The notes under the pieces: model-generated
Told to the model about the DNA's origin: nothing
Seen by the model: only the letters and a program-made list of their open reading frames with translations
Database searches by the model: none
Shown: positions 10,989 through 20,764 of the stretch, in pieces
Numbering within the stretch: position 1 is the stretch's first letter
Layout of the letters: each line of letters opens with the position of its first letter
Origin: Prostheceraeus crozeri
Taxonomy: Eukaryota; Platyhelminthes; Polycladida; Euryleptidae
Length of the DNA: 64,000 nucleotides
Reading direction: 5' to 3'
Assembly (NCBI GenBank): GCA_907163375.1
Contig: CAJQUW010011090.1
Coordinates: 104,501 to 168,500 of the forward strand
Made by a program: the position numbers and the translations under genes

Positions 10989-13070
10989 TTGTGTGAATCC
11001 TCTTTAACTCGAATTCTTTTTTCTCAATTGAAATCAGCAATTTCCACAACAAGCAAATATGCAGAAGAAAAGAAGAGACAACAGATGGTAATAAAGCTAA
11101 AGAAATTGAAGTCTGATTCTGACAAAGACGTTTTCAACGAAAAGAAGGTAGTCAATCTTTCCAGTAGAAACTTATCCGAGAGCGAAGTCGCTGTTTTGAA
11201 CAAAGGTTTGAAATTTAATATAAAAGATTCTGATCCTCTCAAATTTATGGCTGAAACTGAGTTTATCATGGCTGTCAATGATTTGAAACCAGAAGATAAA
11301 AGCACCATTAGAAGTTATCTCACTAGTCAGATGAAGAAACACAACAGACATTCCACATTCTCACGTGAGGAACAAAAGGCACTCAAATCTTTGAAGTCTG
11401 ATTCTTCAATTATAATTCTTCTGGCAGATAAAGGAGGATCCACAGCCATTCTAGACCGAAGTCAATATGATGATAAAATGATTGAAATCCTTTCAGACTC
11501 AACCAGTTACTGTGAAGTTATGAATGATCCAACTACAACTCAAATCAGGAAAATGGAAAAGTATCTACTGACATTAAAGAAGAAAAAAGTTATTTCTGCT
11601 GAAGATTACAAATTTATATCTCCAAAGGAAACCACGATAGCTGAAATTTATGGACTTCCCAAGCTCCACAAGGAAAACTATCCACTTCGCCCAGTTGTTT
11701 CCCTTGTTGATTCGCCTACATATTATTTGGCCAAATGGCTTTTCAAGAAATTGAAAGATTTAGCTTCTCACTCATCTTTTTCAATTAACAATTCGCAAGA
11801 ATTTTTGAGCAAATTGAAGTGCACTTCTGTTGCAGAAGATGAATTGATGGTTAGCTTTGATGTCATATCCTTATACCCCTCAATCCAATTAGATTTGGCA
11901 AAATCATGTGTAACAGAATTCCTTTCTATTCATCCTCACTCCTTATCTAATACTGTTTTGTTAGAACTAATATCTCTGTGCCTCAACATTTATTTTTCAT
12001 TTAAGAACCGATTCTTCGAACAAAAGAAAGGTACGCCTATGGGATCACCTATTTCAGGTTTACTTGCTGAATTAGTTATGCAAAAGTTAGAAAACATTGC
12101 CATTTCCAAGTTACAACCCAAATTTTGGTTGCGCTACGTCGACGACACTTTTGTTATCATGAAACGAAATGACTTGAATGACATGCTCTTAACACTTAAT
12201 TCAATCTTTCCCGGAATCAAATTTACTCATGAAGTTGAAAGAAATGGAGAACTGGCATTCCTCGACATCTTGGTCAAAAGAAATAGTGATGGCTTTACTG
12301 AAACAAGTGTTCATAGGAAGAAAGCCTATGCAGGAACAATCCTTAACTTCAACAGCAATCACCCAGTCATCCACAAGAGGAATTGTATTCGTACTTTATT
12401 TCAGAGAACAATAACTCACTGCAATACTGAGGAGAATAAAAACAATGAAATTAAATTTCTTTTCCAACTTTTCCAAAATAACAATTATCCAAAGCAATTC
12501 ATCGAAAGAACTTGGTCACAAATGAAAGAACAATTAAAATAAAACAACGAAGTCCAACAAACCACAACAATAGAAGAACAAGAACAAAGAAAACAAACTT
12601 ATTGCACACTACCATACATTAATGGTATTTCTGAAACATTGAGCCGTATGTTTCAAAAGCACGATATAAAGATCGCCCACAAACCAACAACTACATTGAA
12701 AAATCAGCTCTTTAAACCAAAGAAATTAAAATCTGATTTAGAACGAAGAAACGTCATTTACCAAATTGATTGCTCCAACTGTCAACAAAAATACATTGGA
12801 CAAACTAGAAAACAGCTATCAACAAGAGTTCATGAACATCGACTAGCAGTAAGGAGGATTGATCAGCGTTCACAAATATCAACTCATTGCGTTGAAGAAG
12901 ACCATGCATTTGATTGGAGTAGTGCAAAAACCATCAACTCATGTGAACATAGATATGGTCGTGAATTCATGGAAGCTTGGTACTCCTCAGACCACTCCAT
13001 CAATAGACATATAGAACTTGATAACATCTATGTAAACTTTCGCCAAGCTATGTCATCACGAAATTTTTAA
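10989..13070 (+). pseudogene. Penelope-like RT/GIY-YIG gene with a nonsense change (copy F)
   Basis: The reverse transcriptase part (10989-12542) is whole, but a CAA has become TAA at 12540-12542, which splits off the GIY-YIG part (open to 13070). Other changes from copy B are Pro to Ser (KLKSDSDK) and the D-E-F group changes. Several are C-to-T or G-to-A. This is the last unit; unique sequence starts at 13193. Confidence 0.88.
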
Positions 13071-13192
13071 AATTTTATACTCATGTCTCCCGATGTAATT
13101 TCCCTTTTCCACCTGACGACGAGCTGAAGCAACAGCCTGAAAATTTGTGGTTAATAATATCTTATTCCTGAAGACATCTTTTTGTTAAATCA

Positions 13193-15335
13193 TACAAAAT
13201 AATACAAATGATGTCATCTGTCATAAAAAAGCGGTGACAATGAGATCATTTGAGTAACGTCGAGCGTTATCCTGGACCAATAGAAACGTAAATATTTGTT
13301 CGGTGATAAACTGAAATAGTTCAATGTGATAGTCCTTCTGAATCATAGTCGGAAGGATATCAAATACTTTATGTTAAAATATTAATAATCCCTGAGGTTT
13401 ATTGATCACACAATAGATTTCACGAGAGCGAGAACCTATTCATCGCAACTGAGGACATAATTTATTTCATCCAAGTCAACCCACCCATTCAAATTGCTTT
13501 TCAAATGTAGCTCTCTACTGTCCAAACCACTGGATAAGATTTGTGAGTTGTGAGGACAGACAAAAGCTAATAGTAACTCTTTCGAGATTTAGTAAATCCC
13601 TCAGGTGTCGTTGAATTTTTTCTATGATCATTAAGATAACTCACCTCATCCTCGAATAAATAATTTGCTCTAGGTTATGTAGATATTGCACTTTGTTGGC
13701 ATGTCGGGCGCTGTATGTGGATCTCGACGATCGTTCCTGAGGCTGAATCAACGACTGAACGAAGGCTACATTTTTTGGTTGTCCTGGAAACAGTCATTTT
13801 AAAAAGAGGTGTTTGACCTGGTAGCCCTGATCTTCCTCGAGTTACTTTACCAAATTTTCGTCGTAGGTTTTATCAAGGTAAATGATAAATGGACATCACA
13901 AATATATTTGAGCAGTTATTAAATTTCTAAAATTTGCGTGTAATTTAGACTGCATATATCATGGACGCCTAGATATATAATAATTTATCTTTCAAATTGA
14001 CTTGATGCTGACTCCTACGTGCATGTTGTCAAACAACTAAAAATTGTCAATTTGAATGGAAATTTATTCGACTAATTCACTGTATTCGTACCTAAGAAAG
14101 GCTATTGAAACTCTAGTCCCTATTTATTAAAGACGGCTACAAAGGATGACAGATGCTTGATTCTATGTCTTAGATGTCAGATTTAATGACTTACTAGGCA
14201 GGCCTACATATTTTCTTATTACTTAACCAATATGTTGACATTGCTCTGTACACCTACTTGCTGTAAATTTGCTTTGCCTTGGTGCCTTATTCACTTATGG
14301 GAGCAGTGAAATAATAATAAAATAAAAATTATTATTATCATTTTAGGCCAAACACTAATTTTTCAAAACATTTTTCTGCAATGACCAACAAGCTACAAAT
14401 GTTCATAAGGTAGATATTTCTTAACTCCTTGTGATGTTGCTCAATAATCGTTGATTCGGGAATCCTCAGATTTGTTGATGCAATCCGAAGGGTGAAAACG
14501 TAGACTTAGTACTCGAGAGCAGCTCGTAATGGTGAATTTTTGCCGGTTTATCCCTCATGTCCACACCTCAACTCGGTTACCTGTAGGGAACTGCAGCTTT
14601 CTTTCTGGTGTTCAAGAGAATTTTTCGTCGTATCCTGTTGTGCAACATGACACGTAGCAGTTGCATATCAATCCGAAATCGGAAATGCAGAACACACTAA
14701 CGCACTGGCACAAACGAAGAGGAGGCCGAACGACGACTTGATTGTTGCTTCGCTGACGAAGGTAGGCAGTCGCGTGCAAAAAAACAGCCGACTGCTTGTA
14801 TGTTCCCCCCATTATATCAATAGACAATGGCAGGTTGTCTTGACAACGCCCACATCGGGTCACCAAAGCATGCAGCTGCGGTGTCGAGTCACATACTCGA
14901 TCGGTCGATAAATGCAATCATAGCACACGCATGCAGGGACTGGTAAAAGCCTCTTACAACCCTAGTATCTCTGTTGTAATCTTCCGCCTATTTATGTAAA
15001 AAGAATGAGTATGCCGATTGTCAGTTTCGCCTCCTGTAGCAGTCTAGATCTCCTTGACTGGCAGTTCCATTGCCATGTCGTACTACTTCATAAGATTTCG
15101 GGAGTTACGAACATTATTAAGTTCTTATAGCCAAATAGCTCTAAATATACCAGGTGCTTGGCTTTTTGGAAAGGAACACAATAACTTTTATTAGAGCCGC
15201 AGTCCAGAGGGTTAAGGTGCAACGGAAGGGTGCCCAAGGTTTGAGTACATGGTTTGTTAGACTTTTATATGGTATTACCGAAACTGGCCGTCTGCCGGGC
15301 TGTAACAGTTGGGTTTGGCCCAGGCAGCCAAAAAC
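13193..15335. other. Non-coding stretch between the retroelement array and Polinton A
   Basis: No convincing gene is seen. There is a short AT-rich run near 14310-14342 and a region from about 14600 that is richer in GC. Part of it (15071-15178) is shared with Polinton B. The longest open frame (about 100 codons, minus strand, 14612-14917) shows no recognisable domain. Confidence 0.6.
15071..15178 (+). repeat. Repeat shared with the 5' intron of a Polinton B gene
   Basis: This block matches 42368-42475 in the same direction at roughly 80 percent by eye, including the run GAACATTATTAAGTT and the words CCAAATAGCT and AGGAACAC. In Polinton B it lies in the 5' intron of the multi-exon gene. Here it sits outside Polinton A, so it may be a relic of another Polinton or a dispersed repeat. 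Confidence 0.7.
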
Positions 15336-15605
15336 TGGATGCAACATTGGAGTGTCCGCGAACTATCACCTGCATATCATCTAGCAATGTATGGTGAACC
15401 GGAAAACACTAACGACAGACGTTTTATCGACTGGGTTGACCCCGACAGACAAGGTCAAAGGAGGTCAAATCGATTTTTGGGCTTGATGCAACATTGGAGT
15501 GCCCGCGAAAACTCAATTGCATATTGTTCCCTAGTGTCTACTAAATATGAAACACTATCGACAGACGTTTTGTCGATTGGGTTGACCCCCGACAGACGAG
15601 GTCCT
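15336..15605 (+). repeat. Two tandem copies of a ~147-bp repeat
   Basis: The word GATGCAACATTGGAGTG starts both copies (15338 and 15486). Both end in GACAGACGTTTT, a TGGGTTGACCCC-like word and GACAGAC-AGGTC. The copies differ by about a quarter in their middles. No coding sense was found. Confidence 0.75.
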
Positions 15606-15639
15606 ATGACCTTAGTAGTAAGTAAAACTCCACTTCTGG

Positions 15640-16187
15640 ATAGCGCAAGATGGCCGCCGTCGCTGACGTCCCCCCCGGAACGGCAGAGTGTCGTGGTCGG
15701 CCGCCGTGGTGCTTTGAGTCTGACGTCCCCCCCCTCTGGATGGAACAACAGTGTCGTGGTGTGCCGGCCAAGTGCGTCCGAAAAGTTCGCTGACGTCCCC
15801 CCCCCTCTGGCCGGCCGTCGTAGCGCGCGGTGATGTGCTGTCGAGGTTGTCGTGGTGTGCCGGCCAGGTTGGCGTGGTGTGCCGGCCAGGTTGGGAGGGT
15901 GGACTGTCGTAGCTCACCTGAAAAATCCTAAGTGTCAGAGTGGCTTTGTATGGGTAAAATTTTGAAAATTTTCCAAAGTGTGGAATTTCGACCTGGGACC
16001 GTCACCAAAACATTTTTCATCAAATTTCACGGACCCCCCCCCCGGCACCGATCTTCCAACTTTGGTTCTAGAGATCGTAGAAAGTCGTGCAATAGCTCGT
16101 TTGAAAGCTAAGAGTGAGACAAATTCAGTGAAAGAAACGGCTTGTTCATATCTGTCTTCGTTTAGATGTGAGACGCCATTTAAGATT
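15640..16187. repeat. Left inverted-repeat block of Polinton A
   Basis: The block opens with about four GC-rich minisatellite units built on CTGACGTCCCCCCC and GTGTCGTGGTGTGCCGGCC. It continues with AATCCTAAGTGTCAGAGTGG and a stretch ending in a run of C. Its reverse complement recurs at 37338-38109. The stretch 16088-16187 matches the reverse complement of about 37345-37446. Confidence 0.75.
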
Positions 16188-16260
16188 TTGGGAGATTGAC
16201 GAAAAACGACAGAGTTAGAATTTCCCAAGAAACAGCTCCAGCGGGCGAATGAAGGCTCGG

Positions 16261-16350
16261 ATTGGTAAACGGAGGCCAGATTTGGAATCAGCTTGATGTT
16301 ATTGTCCAATGAGGATCATCATCCAATGAGAATCAAGCATTTCTATATAA
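16261..16350 (+). promoter_or_regulatory. TATA/CCAAT promoter of the first Polinton A gene
   Basis: ATTGG at 16261, CCAAT at 16306 and 16323, and TATATAA at 16344-16350 lie 100-190 bp ahead of the start codon at 16454. The layout fits an RNA polymerase II promoter. Confidence 0.7.
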
Positions 16351-16453
16351 ATAGCGAGCCTTCCACAGTGAGAATCATTCCATCGTTGAATCACACGAGT
16401 GACGGACGCACATTTTCTCTCTCTCTAGTTCCCTATTCTATTATCCAACTAAA

Positions 16454-17228
16454 ATGGTAAGTCGCTACTTTCCTCCCTCTCCTCCCTTGAACGTAAACTT
16501 AATACAATCTTTTTCATTTTCAGGCATCTACTCCATCTGCTGCACTAGTAGGACAAAATGGCGGTCAAACGTTACAAGGTTCGCTACGATCAGATCATCT
16601 ACAACTGAGGCCAGTGGAAGAAACAACCAAGGTACATAATCCTACACCGCTACAGCGTAAATTTAAACAAGTCTTGCGTTATGACGATCATAGCGTAGTA
16701 CTCCAAACGGGAATGCTCCCTTCCACGGATGTCAAGATAATGCACAATCAGTATGGGGACTACATACTGATCCCCGTGAGTCCGTACATTCGCCACCAAC
16801 TTGATATTATTGAGGAGTACGTGACATTAAATATGGACATTCCTACTCCTCTTGCTCAAGAGTGGAAGGCGAGAGATGACAAGGATACTCCCTATAGAAA
16901 GATTTGGCATGGTAATCAAATTTGCCTACCGGTATCACATTGGTGCACTTACTATAAGAAGGATGGAGATCATTCAACACCCATCACATGCGACGAGCTC
17001 GGAGAAGGTACTTGGGATATCCTTTTCAAAGTGAATGGGCTATATTATGGTCGTCACAAGGATAATAAAATAGCCTCTATCTCCATGCATATGGAATCCA
17101 TCCTATATATTCCAAAACCACCCAACGTGGACGACATAATTGATCAAATCCTTAACAGCAGTGGTAAGAAGCGCAAGTCGGACAAGAATGCTGCATCAAA
17201 ACGCAAATCAAAGAAGGAGAATTACTAG
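16454..17228 (+). CDS. Probable ssDNA-binding (OB-fold-like) protein of Polinton A
   Basis: The start codon is the last codon of exon 1; GTAAGT follows at once and the intron ends in TTTTCAG at 16523. Exon 2 opens with Ala-Ser-Thr codons and runs to 17228. The C-terminal third has a beta-rich pattern (GTWDILFKVNGLYYG, then SISMHMESILYIPK) and a Lys-rich tail, as in OB-fold ssDNA-binding proteins. The gene at 56935-57655 in Polinton B has the same layout (VTGLYSGS, VASLQMKVLQLVYEP, Lys-rich tail). A role in coating replicating element DNA is inferred, not shown. Confidence 0.6.
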
Positions 17229-17262
17229 TCCTTTCCTAACTCTACCCTATGACAATTCGCTT

Positions 17263-17388
17263 ATGTGCTTTGAGTGTCGTAGACTTGGTCTTATTAGATA
17301 CATTTTACTTCTTCGTTGCCATCATATCATTTGTGTATTTTGTCGTGAAAAGCATCGATGTAATTCTTCATTTTGTAATATGTTATAG
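17263..17388 (+). CDS. Small RING-like cysteine motif
   Basis: A 41-codon frame shows MCFECRRLG, then RCHHIICVFC and further cysteines, which is the spacing of a short RING finger. It starts 35 bp after the preceding gene. It may be a small protein, or an exon of a larger one. A second and longer RING gene lies at 18478-18801. Confidence 0.45.
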   Translation: MCFECRRLGLIRYILLLRCHHIICVFCREKHRCNSSFCNML

Positions 17389-17440
17389 AACGTTTCCTTA
17401 GATGTGTAAATTTCCGTTTTAGGCTTCTATCATCATTTTT

Positions 17441-17971
17441 ATGTATTGTGAGGGTGAACCTGTACAGGAGCTCAGTGCTATTGCTATGAACAATTGGACA
17501 TATCAGATTGTCAGTGTCTATCATCAACATGCCAACTGCAATCCCAATGTTGATCAATGGGCGAGAAAACACATTCATGGACTTAATCTGAAATATTTGC
17601 AAGACTATGGCTTTTCTTGTGAGAGTGCTCTTCTTATTGACTTTAAACGATGGTTAGCTGCTTTCAATGTTATACGCATCTTTTGTAATAATCCTGGTAA
17701 GGAGAGGAAAGTATTTCCCAATCTAATCATTGATGATATTTTGCTCCCACCTTGGGATAGTAGAGTGAATCAACATTATCATGAAGTCACGAAACGTTTT
17801 AAGGATTTGTGTGTTCCTATTTTGTCTGTTCGTTGTAGTAGCTACGTTCATAACCAATGCTTCTTTCCTCCTTACCTCAACACTGCCAAAGTCCTGTATG
17901 GTTATCATTGCGCGCTGTATGATAGTTACCAGCTGTATCTATTTTATCTCTTTCAAACCATTGATTTATAA
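17441..17971 (+). CDS. DEDDh-type exonuclease-like protein
   Basis: The N-terminus (EGEPVQELSAI) looks like the first motif of DEDD 3'-5' exonucleases. HGLNLKYLQDYG with an acidic-aromatic stretch (ALLIDFKRWLAAF) follows, and the C-terminus YHCALYDSYQLYLFYL has the H-x-A-x-x-D form of the last DEDDh motif. The family is known to trim nucleic acid 3' ends; the role here is unknown. The frame is open for a few codons ahead of the ATG, so the exact start is unsure. No match was seen in Polinton B. Confidence 0.55.
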   Translation: MYCEGEPVQELSAIAMNNWTYQIVSVYHQHANCNPNVDQWARKHIHGLNLKYLQDYGFSCESALLIDFKRWLAAFNVIRIFCNNPGKERKVFPNLIIDDILLPPWDSRVNQHYHEVTKRFKDLCVPILSVRCSSYVHNQCFFPPYLNTAKVLYGYHCALYDSYQLYLFYLFQTIDL

Positions 17972-18064
17972 TGCATGCTTGTTACTATTATTCAATAAAT
18001 GTTACTATGAGAAGAGTTGTTTTCATGCAATGGATGGGTTAGATAATTTAGATAAAGGGCGATC

Positions 18065-18475
18065 ATGTCTTTCTCAAACGACTGCGGAACATTACATTTT
18101 CATAGGCAAAGTTTAAAAGGAGCTGTTCAAGATTATGTGATAAATTTTCATAAAGATGAGACCGACATCGAAGCAGTGGTCGATGATGCTAGCACTCTAT
18201 TTCTAGAGTTAATGAATACATTCTCTGATAGCATTATCATGGCGCGATTAGTTGCGAAAATTAAGTTTAGTCATTTTGGAAAGGAAGAGGTGGAAAGTCG
18301 CTCTTTCCATTTTGCTTCTTATTCAATGGAAGTGGTAGATCACCCCGAAGAATTTTTTAAAAGACATATGATAAAAATTGCTGAACGTCTTAACGCATTT
18401 AACCATCATGGTAGCAGTCTAGTGATTGAAGCGATTTCAGATATTCACATTCAACTTTCCATAAAGAAAAATTGA
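18065..18475 (+). CDS. Stand-alone relative of the Polinton polymerase N-terminal domain
   Basis: The 136-residue protein contains SLKGAVQDYVI near residue 16, an AKIKFSHFGKEE stretch, and a C-terminal HGSSLVIEAISDIHIQL. The same order (LRGRLIAQIRYV, then GSNWIIDDVQNIEFNVI) is seen ahead of the exonuclease domain in polymerase B of both elements, so I read it as a separate copy of that domain. Its function is not known to me. The next gene starts 2 bp after its stop. Confidence 0.5.
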   Translation: MSFSNDCGTLHFHRQSLKGAVQDYVINFHKDETDIEAVVDDASTLFLELMNTFSDSIIMARLVAKIKFSHFGKEEVESRSFHFASYSMEVVDHPEEFFKRHMIKIAERLNAFNHHGSSLVIEAISDIHIQLSIKKN

Positions 18476-18477
18476 AA

Positions 18478-18801
18478 ATGCAGTGGTACTTGATTGTAGC
18501 ACAACTGGTTTTCGAGCTATGTCTGCTCACTCTCGAAGTATATTCCTTCTGTACATGCGTCTATTATTTAGAAAAGGCTAGCAAATTCATATCTTCAAGA
18601 AGACTTGCTATAGACATCAGTAACGGTGAAACTATGTGTTGCGATGTATGTAAGCGAAAGGATGGAAATGAAAAGCGCATCTTCAAGAGATGTAAGCATG
18701 CTTTTTGTCAACGCTGTTTCATACGTAATTGCATTCAACTTTGCCAATGTAACCACTGTGATATTGCTCATTTCGAGTGTCACTTATGTCGCAATAGTTA
18801 G
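18478..18801 (+). CDS. RING-finger protein with N-terminal hydrophobic segment
   Basis: The N-terminal 30 residues are hydrophobic and could be a membrane anchor. The C-terminal half has CCDVCKR, CKHAFCQRCF and later CNHC and CHLC, the order of a RING domain, so a ubiquitin ligase role is likely. Start chosen at the ATG 2 bp after the stop of the previous gene. A different RING gene lies near the end of Polinton B (59061-59573). Confidence 0.65.
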   Translation: MQWYLIVAQLVFELCLLTLEVYSFCTCVYYLEKASKFISSRRLAIDISNGETMCCDVCKRKDGNEKRIFKRCKHAFCQRCFIRNCIQLCQCNHCDIAHFECHLCRNS

Positions 18802-18852
18802 TACCTATGCAAATGTGGTAAAGATAGGTTTTAGCAAAGACTAACACGGAAA

Positions 18853-19209
18853 ATGGCGAAACGTAAAATGACGAAACGTAAAAGTCAAAAGTTTTCTTCA
18901 GCCATTCAAGCTCTCCGACGAATGAAAGCAAATCAGCGATACAATGCTATACGACATGCCAACGATAAATTCATTCATGAAATTATTTCTCATGTCAGAA
19001 AGTTGATGACGAAGACATTAGCGCCAAAACAACGAAAGTTACTTAAGCGATATGCCACAAAATTGCGTTTCATCTCCAATCCTAAAGTCACCCTTCAAAG
19101 AAAGAGGAAAACTCTAACACAAAAGGGCGGTTTCCTTTCAGCAATACTTCCAATGATAGCTCCTGCCGTGGGCAACCTATTTCGTAATATCTTTGGCTCA
19201 ACGCATTAA
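18853..19209 (+). CDS. Small basic protein with hydrophobic GGF tail (core-protein-like)
   Basis: The protein is very rich in Lys and Arg, and ends in QKGGFLSAILPMIAPAVGNL. The same plan is seen at 57807-58199 in Polinton B, beside the ATPase in both. Such small basic proteins with a hydrophobic tail recur in Polintons, and are thought to be virion core components like adenovirus pX or pVI. I infer this from composition and position. Confidence 0.6.
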   Translation: MAKRKMTKRKSQKFSSAIQALRRMKANQRYNAIRHANDKFIHEIISHVRKLMTKTLAPKQRKLLKRYATKLRFISNPKVTLQRKRKTLTQKGGFLSAILPMIAPAVGNLFRNIFGSTH

Positions 19210-19858
19210 TTATGCAAATGTTGAATCTCAAAGTGATAAAATTGATTTCAGACTTCAATGTGATAAAGTTCTGACTGTATCAGGTCCATCTCATGCAGGT
19301 AAAACTGTTTTCACGCTGAATTTATTGGATAAAAGAAGGGAGTTGTTTAAGGAACCTATCAATCGAGTGATTTGGTGTTATGGTATTTATCAACCGTCGC
19401 TGTTTCAGGAATTGCAAAGTCGCAACTTTATTCGACATGAAGGAATTATTGCAGTGGATAAACTTCAGTCTAATGATGTTGCTGTATTGGATGATTTATT
19501 AAAAGAAAGTAAGAATTCAAAAGATGTTACAGATATGTTCACTCGTGCAGCACATCATAAAAGGTGCTTTATCATCTATATCACACAAAATTTGTTTCCT
19601 GATGGAAAAGAAGCTCGTACACGAAACCTGAATACACACTATTATGCTATTTTCAAGAATCCGCGAGATAAAAGTCAATTTGAAATTTTAGCGCGACAAG
19701 TTGCACCCAGAGGATCAAAAGCCTTAATTGAAATTTTTGAAGCAGCTACTGAAAAACCATACGGTTACTTATTCATTGACTTTACGCAAGAGTGTCCGGA
19801 AGAATTTAGATTTCGAAGTGATATTTTGAAAACTCTCATGATTATCTACAAACTATGA
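19193..19858 (+). CDS. A32/FtsK-HerA type genome-packaging ATPase
   Basis: Walker A is GPSHAGKT and Walker B is VAVLDDLL, followed by the YITQN sensor motif that is typical of Polinton and large DNA virus packaging ATPases. At 200-220 residues the length is normal. It would drive DNA into the capsid. The annotated start overlaps the previous gene by 17 bp and is a TTG, so the real start is uncertain. Its stop overlaps the next start (ATGA). Confidence 0.9.
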   Translation: MAQRINYANVESQSDKIDFRLQCDKVLTVSGPSHAGKTVFTLNLLDKRRELFKEPINRVIWCYGIYQPSLFQELQSRNFIRHEGIIAVDKLQSNDVAVLDDLLKESKNSKDVTDMFTRAAHHKRCFIIYITQNLFPDGKEARTRNLNTHYYAIFKNPRDKSQFEILARQVAPRGSKALIEIFEAATEKPYGYLFIDFTQECPEEFRFRSDILKTLMIIYKL

Positions 19859-20547
19859 GTTCTTATTCTCGCATGATTGTTATTCCTCAGGATGAATATG
19901 TACAATTGACTGCCATGCAGCAAGTAAAGCAACCTCTTGCAAATCAAATGTATAGGAAAGAAATAGATTATCAGCAAAATGTTCACATCAAAGATCCACA
20001 TCGTGCTGTATTATTACAATCGGAAACTGTTGAGCAATTGAAAAACTTGAAGAATAAGATGCGTGACTCTGTATCGACTGCTACACCTTTAGCATCTCGC
20101 GCACATGCCATATCTCTTTTCAACAGTATTGAACCCCATCTCAATGTAAATGATAGAGGAGAAATCATTACAGATGAAAATAAAGTGATTGATGCTTCAC
20201 GTTATGAAGACTTGATTCAGTATGCGACACGTAGAAAGCGCCGTCAGGGCTATGTTCCACCTGGTTGGTCATACTTTCTTAAACTATTGAAAAAGCATAA
20301 TGTACCAAAATTTGCTTTGAATAATGAGACATTGAAAGAACTTGATTCAACAGTGGCTACTGCTCCAATGCTTCAGACGATGAAAATGCCAACAAATTGG
20401 TTTAAGACGTCACCTGCTACATCCCCTCCCACACTCACTAAGCAAACAAGAGGAAGAACTCGACGTAGATCTACATCACCACTAAAACTAGTAAAAGGAA
20501 AACGTAAAACAGCTCCTCCCAGGAAATACATGTTCTCAGACTATTAA
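19855..20547 (+). CDS. Conserved Polinton protein of unknown function
   Basis: It opens with SRMIVIPQDEYVQL, has a central LFNSIEPHLNVNDRGEI and PPGWSYFLKLL, and a basic C-terminus. The matching gene in Polinton B (55485-56135) shares SKMVVIPQEEYVQL, FNERGEI and PQGWTYFQKIL, and also sits between ATPase and integrase. It is a constant part of this kind of element. No enzyme motif is visible; a structural or DNA-binding role is possible. The start overlaps the ATPase stop by 4 bp. Confidence 0.75.
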   Translation: MSSYSRMIVIPQDEYVQLTAMQQVKQPLANQMYRKEIDYQQNVHIKDPHRAVLLQSETVEQLKNLKNKMRDSVSTATPLASRAHAISLFNSIEPHLNVNDRGEIITDENKVIDASRYEDLIQYATRRKRRQGYVPPGWSYFLKLLKKHNVPKFALNNETLKELDSTVATAPMLQTMKMPTNWFKTSPATSPPTLTKQTRGRTRRRSTSPLKLVKGKRKTAPPRKYMFSDY

Positions 20548-20548
20548 T

Positions 20549-20764
20549 ATGAAGCAGATGTGTTGCTTGCCATGTAATGAGCCGCCAGAGGTGAATGTCG
20601 TTGTCACTTGCACTTGCTGCGCCAGCTCTCACAATGAGACCCCTAAGCAATGTGAACACGATCGCAAAACCGCTAAAGCTAAATGCTGCAGTTGTTGTAA
20701 ATGTAGAAAGGCAAGAAAACAAAAAGATGAGAAGGAGAAAAAAGAGTCAGTCGTCATCGACTGA
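20549..20764 (+). CDS. Small cysteine-rich frame overlapping the integrase start
   Basis: The 71-codon frame has CCLPC, TCTCCASS and CCSCCKC clusters and a Lys/Glu-rich tail. It overlaps the integrase start in another frame. Polinton B has a cysteine-bearing frame in the same place (55124-55423, INCVSSCCASN), which argues that it is real. Zinc binding is a guess. Confidence 0.5.
   Translation: MKQMCCLPCNEPPEVNVVVTCTCCASSHNETPKQCEHDRKTAKAKCCSCCKCRKARKQKDEKEKKESVVID

Larger units (their letters stand above)
1..13192 (+). mobile_element. Head-to-tail array of a Penelope-like retroelement
   Basis: The stretch is one unit of 2510 bp repeated in the same direction: a 3' part (1-904), then units starting near 905, 3415, 5925, 8433 and 10804. 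Motif positions recur at exact 2510-bp steps (2508 once, 2250 once). Units B (905-3414) and C (3415-5924) look identical by eye; the others differ by a handful of bases. Each encodes a reverse transcriptase joined to a GIY-YIG nuclease, the mark of Penelope-like elements, a family known to occur as tandem copies. The array ends at 13192, after the sequence that elsewhere leads into the next unit. The left end lies outside the window. Confidence 0.93.

Noticed and set aside
1-13192. Regular repeats that could be taken for a CRISPR or satellite array
   Set aside because: The repeat is a complete 2.5-kb protein-coding retroelement.
14612-14917. Minus-strand frame with several cysteines
   Set aside because: No domain, no promoter and no match to other genes in the window.
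13193-15702. tRNA or other small RNA genes
   Set aside because: I looked for clover-leaf words and pol III boxes by eye and found none convincing; a dedicated scan would be needed.
15309-15833. Long open frame through the left end repeat of Polinton A
   Set aside because: It is translated minisatellite and tandem repeat; the open frame reflects GC-rich repeats.
16614-16616. GTG as start of the OB-fold-like gene
   Set aside because: A spliced ATG start with good donor and acceptor sites 160 bp upstream, behind a TATA promoter, explains the frame better.
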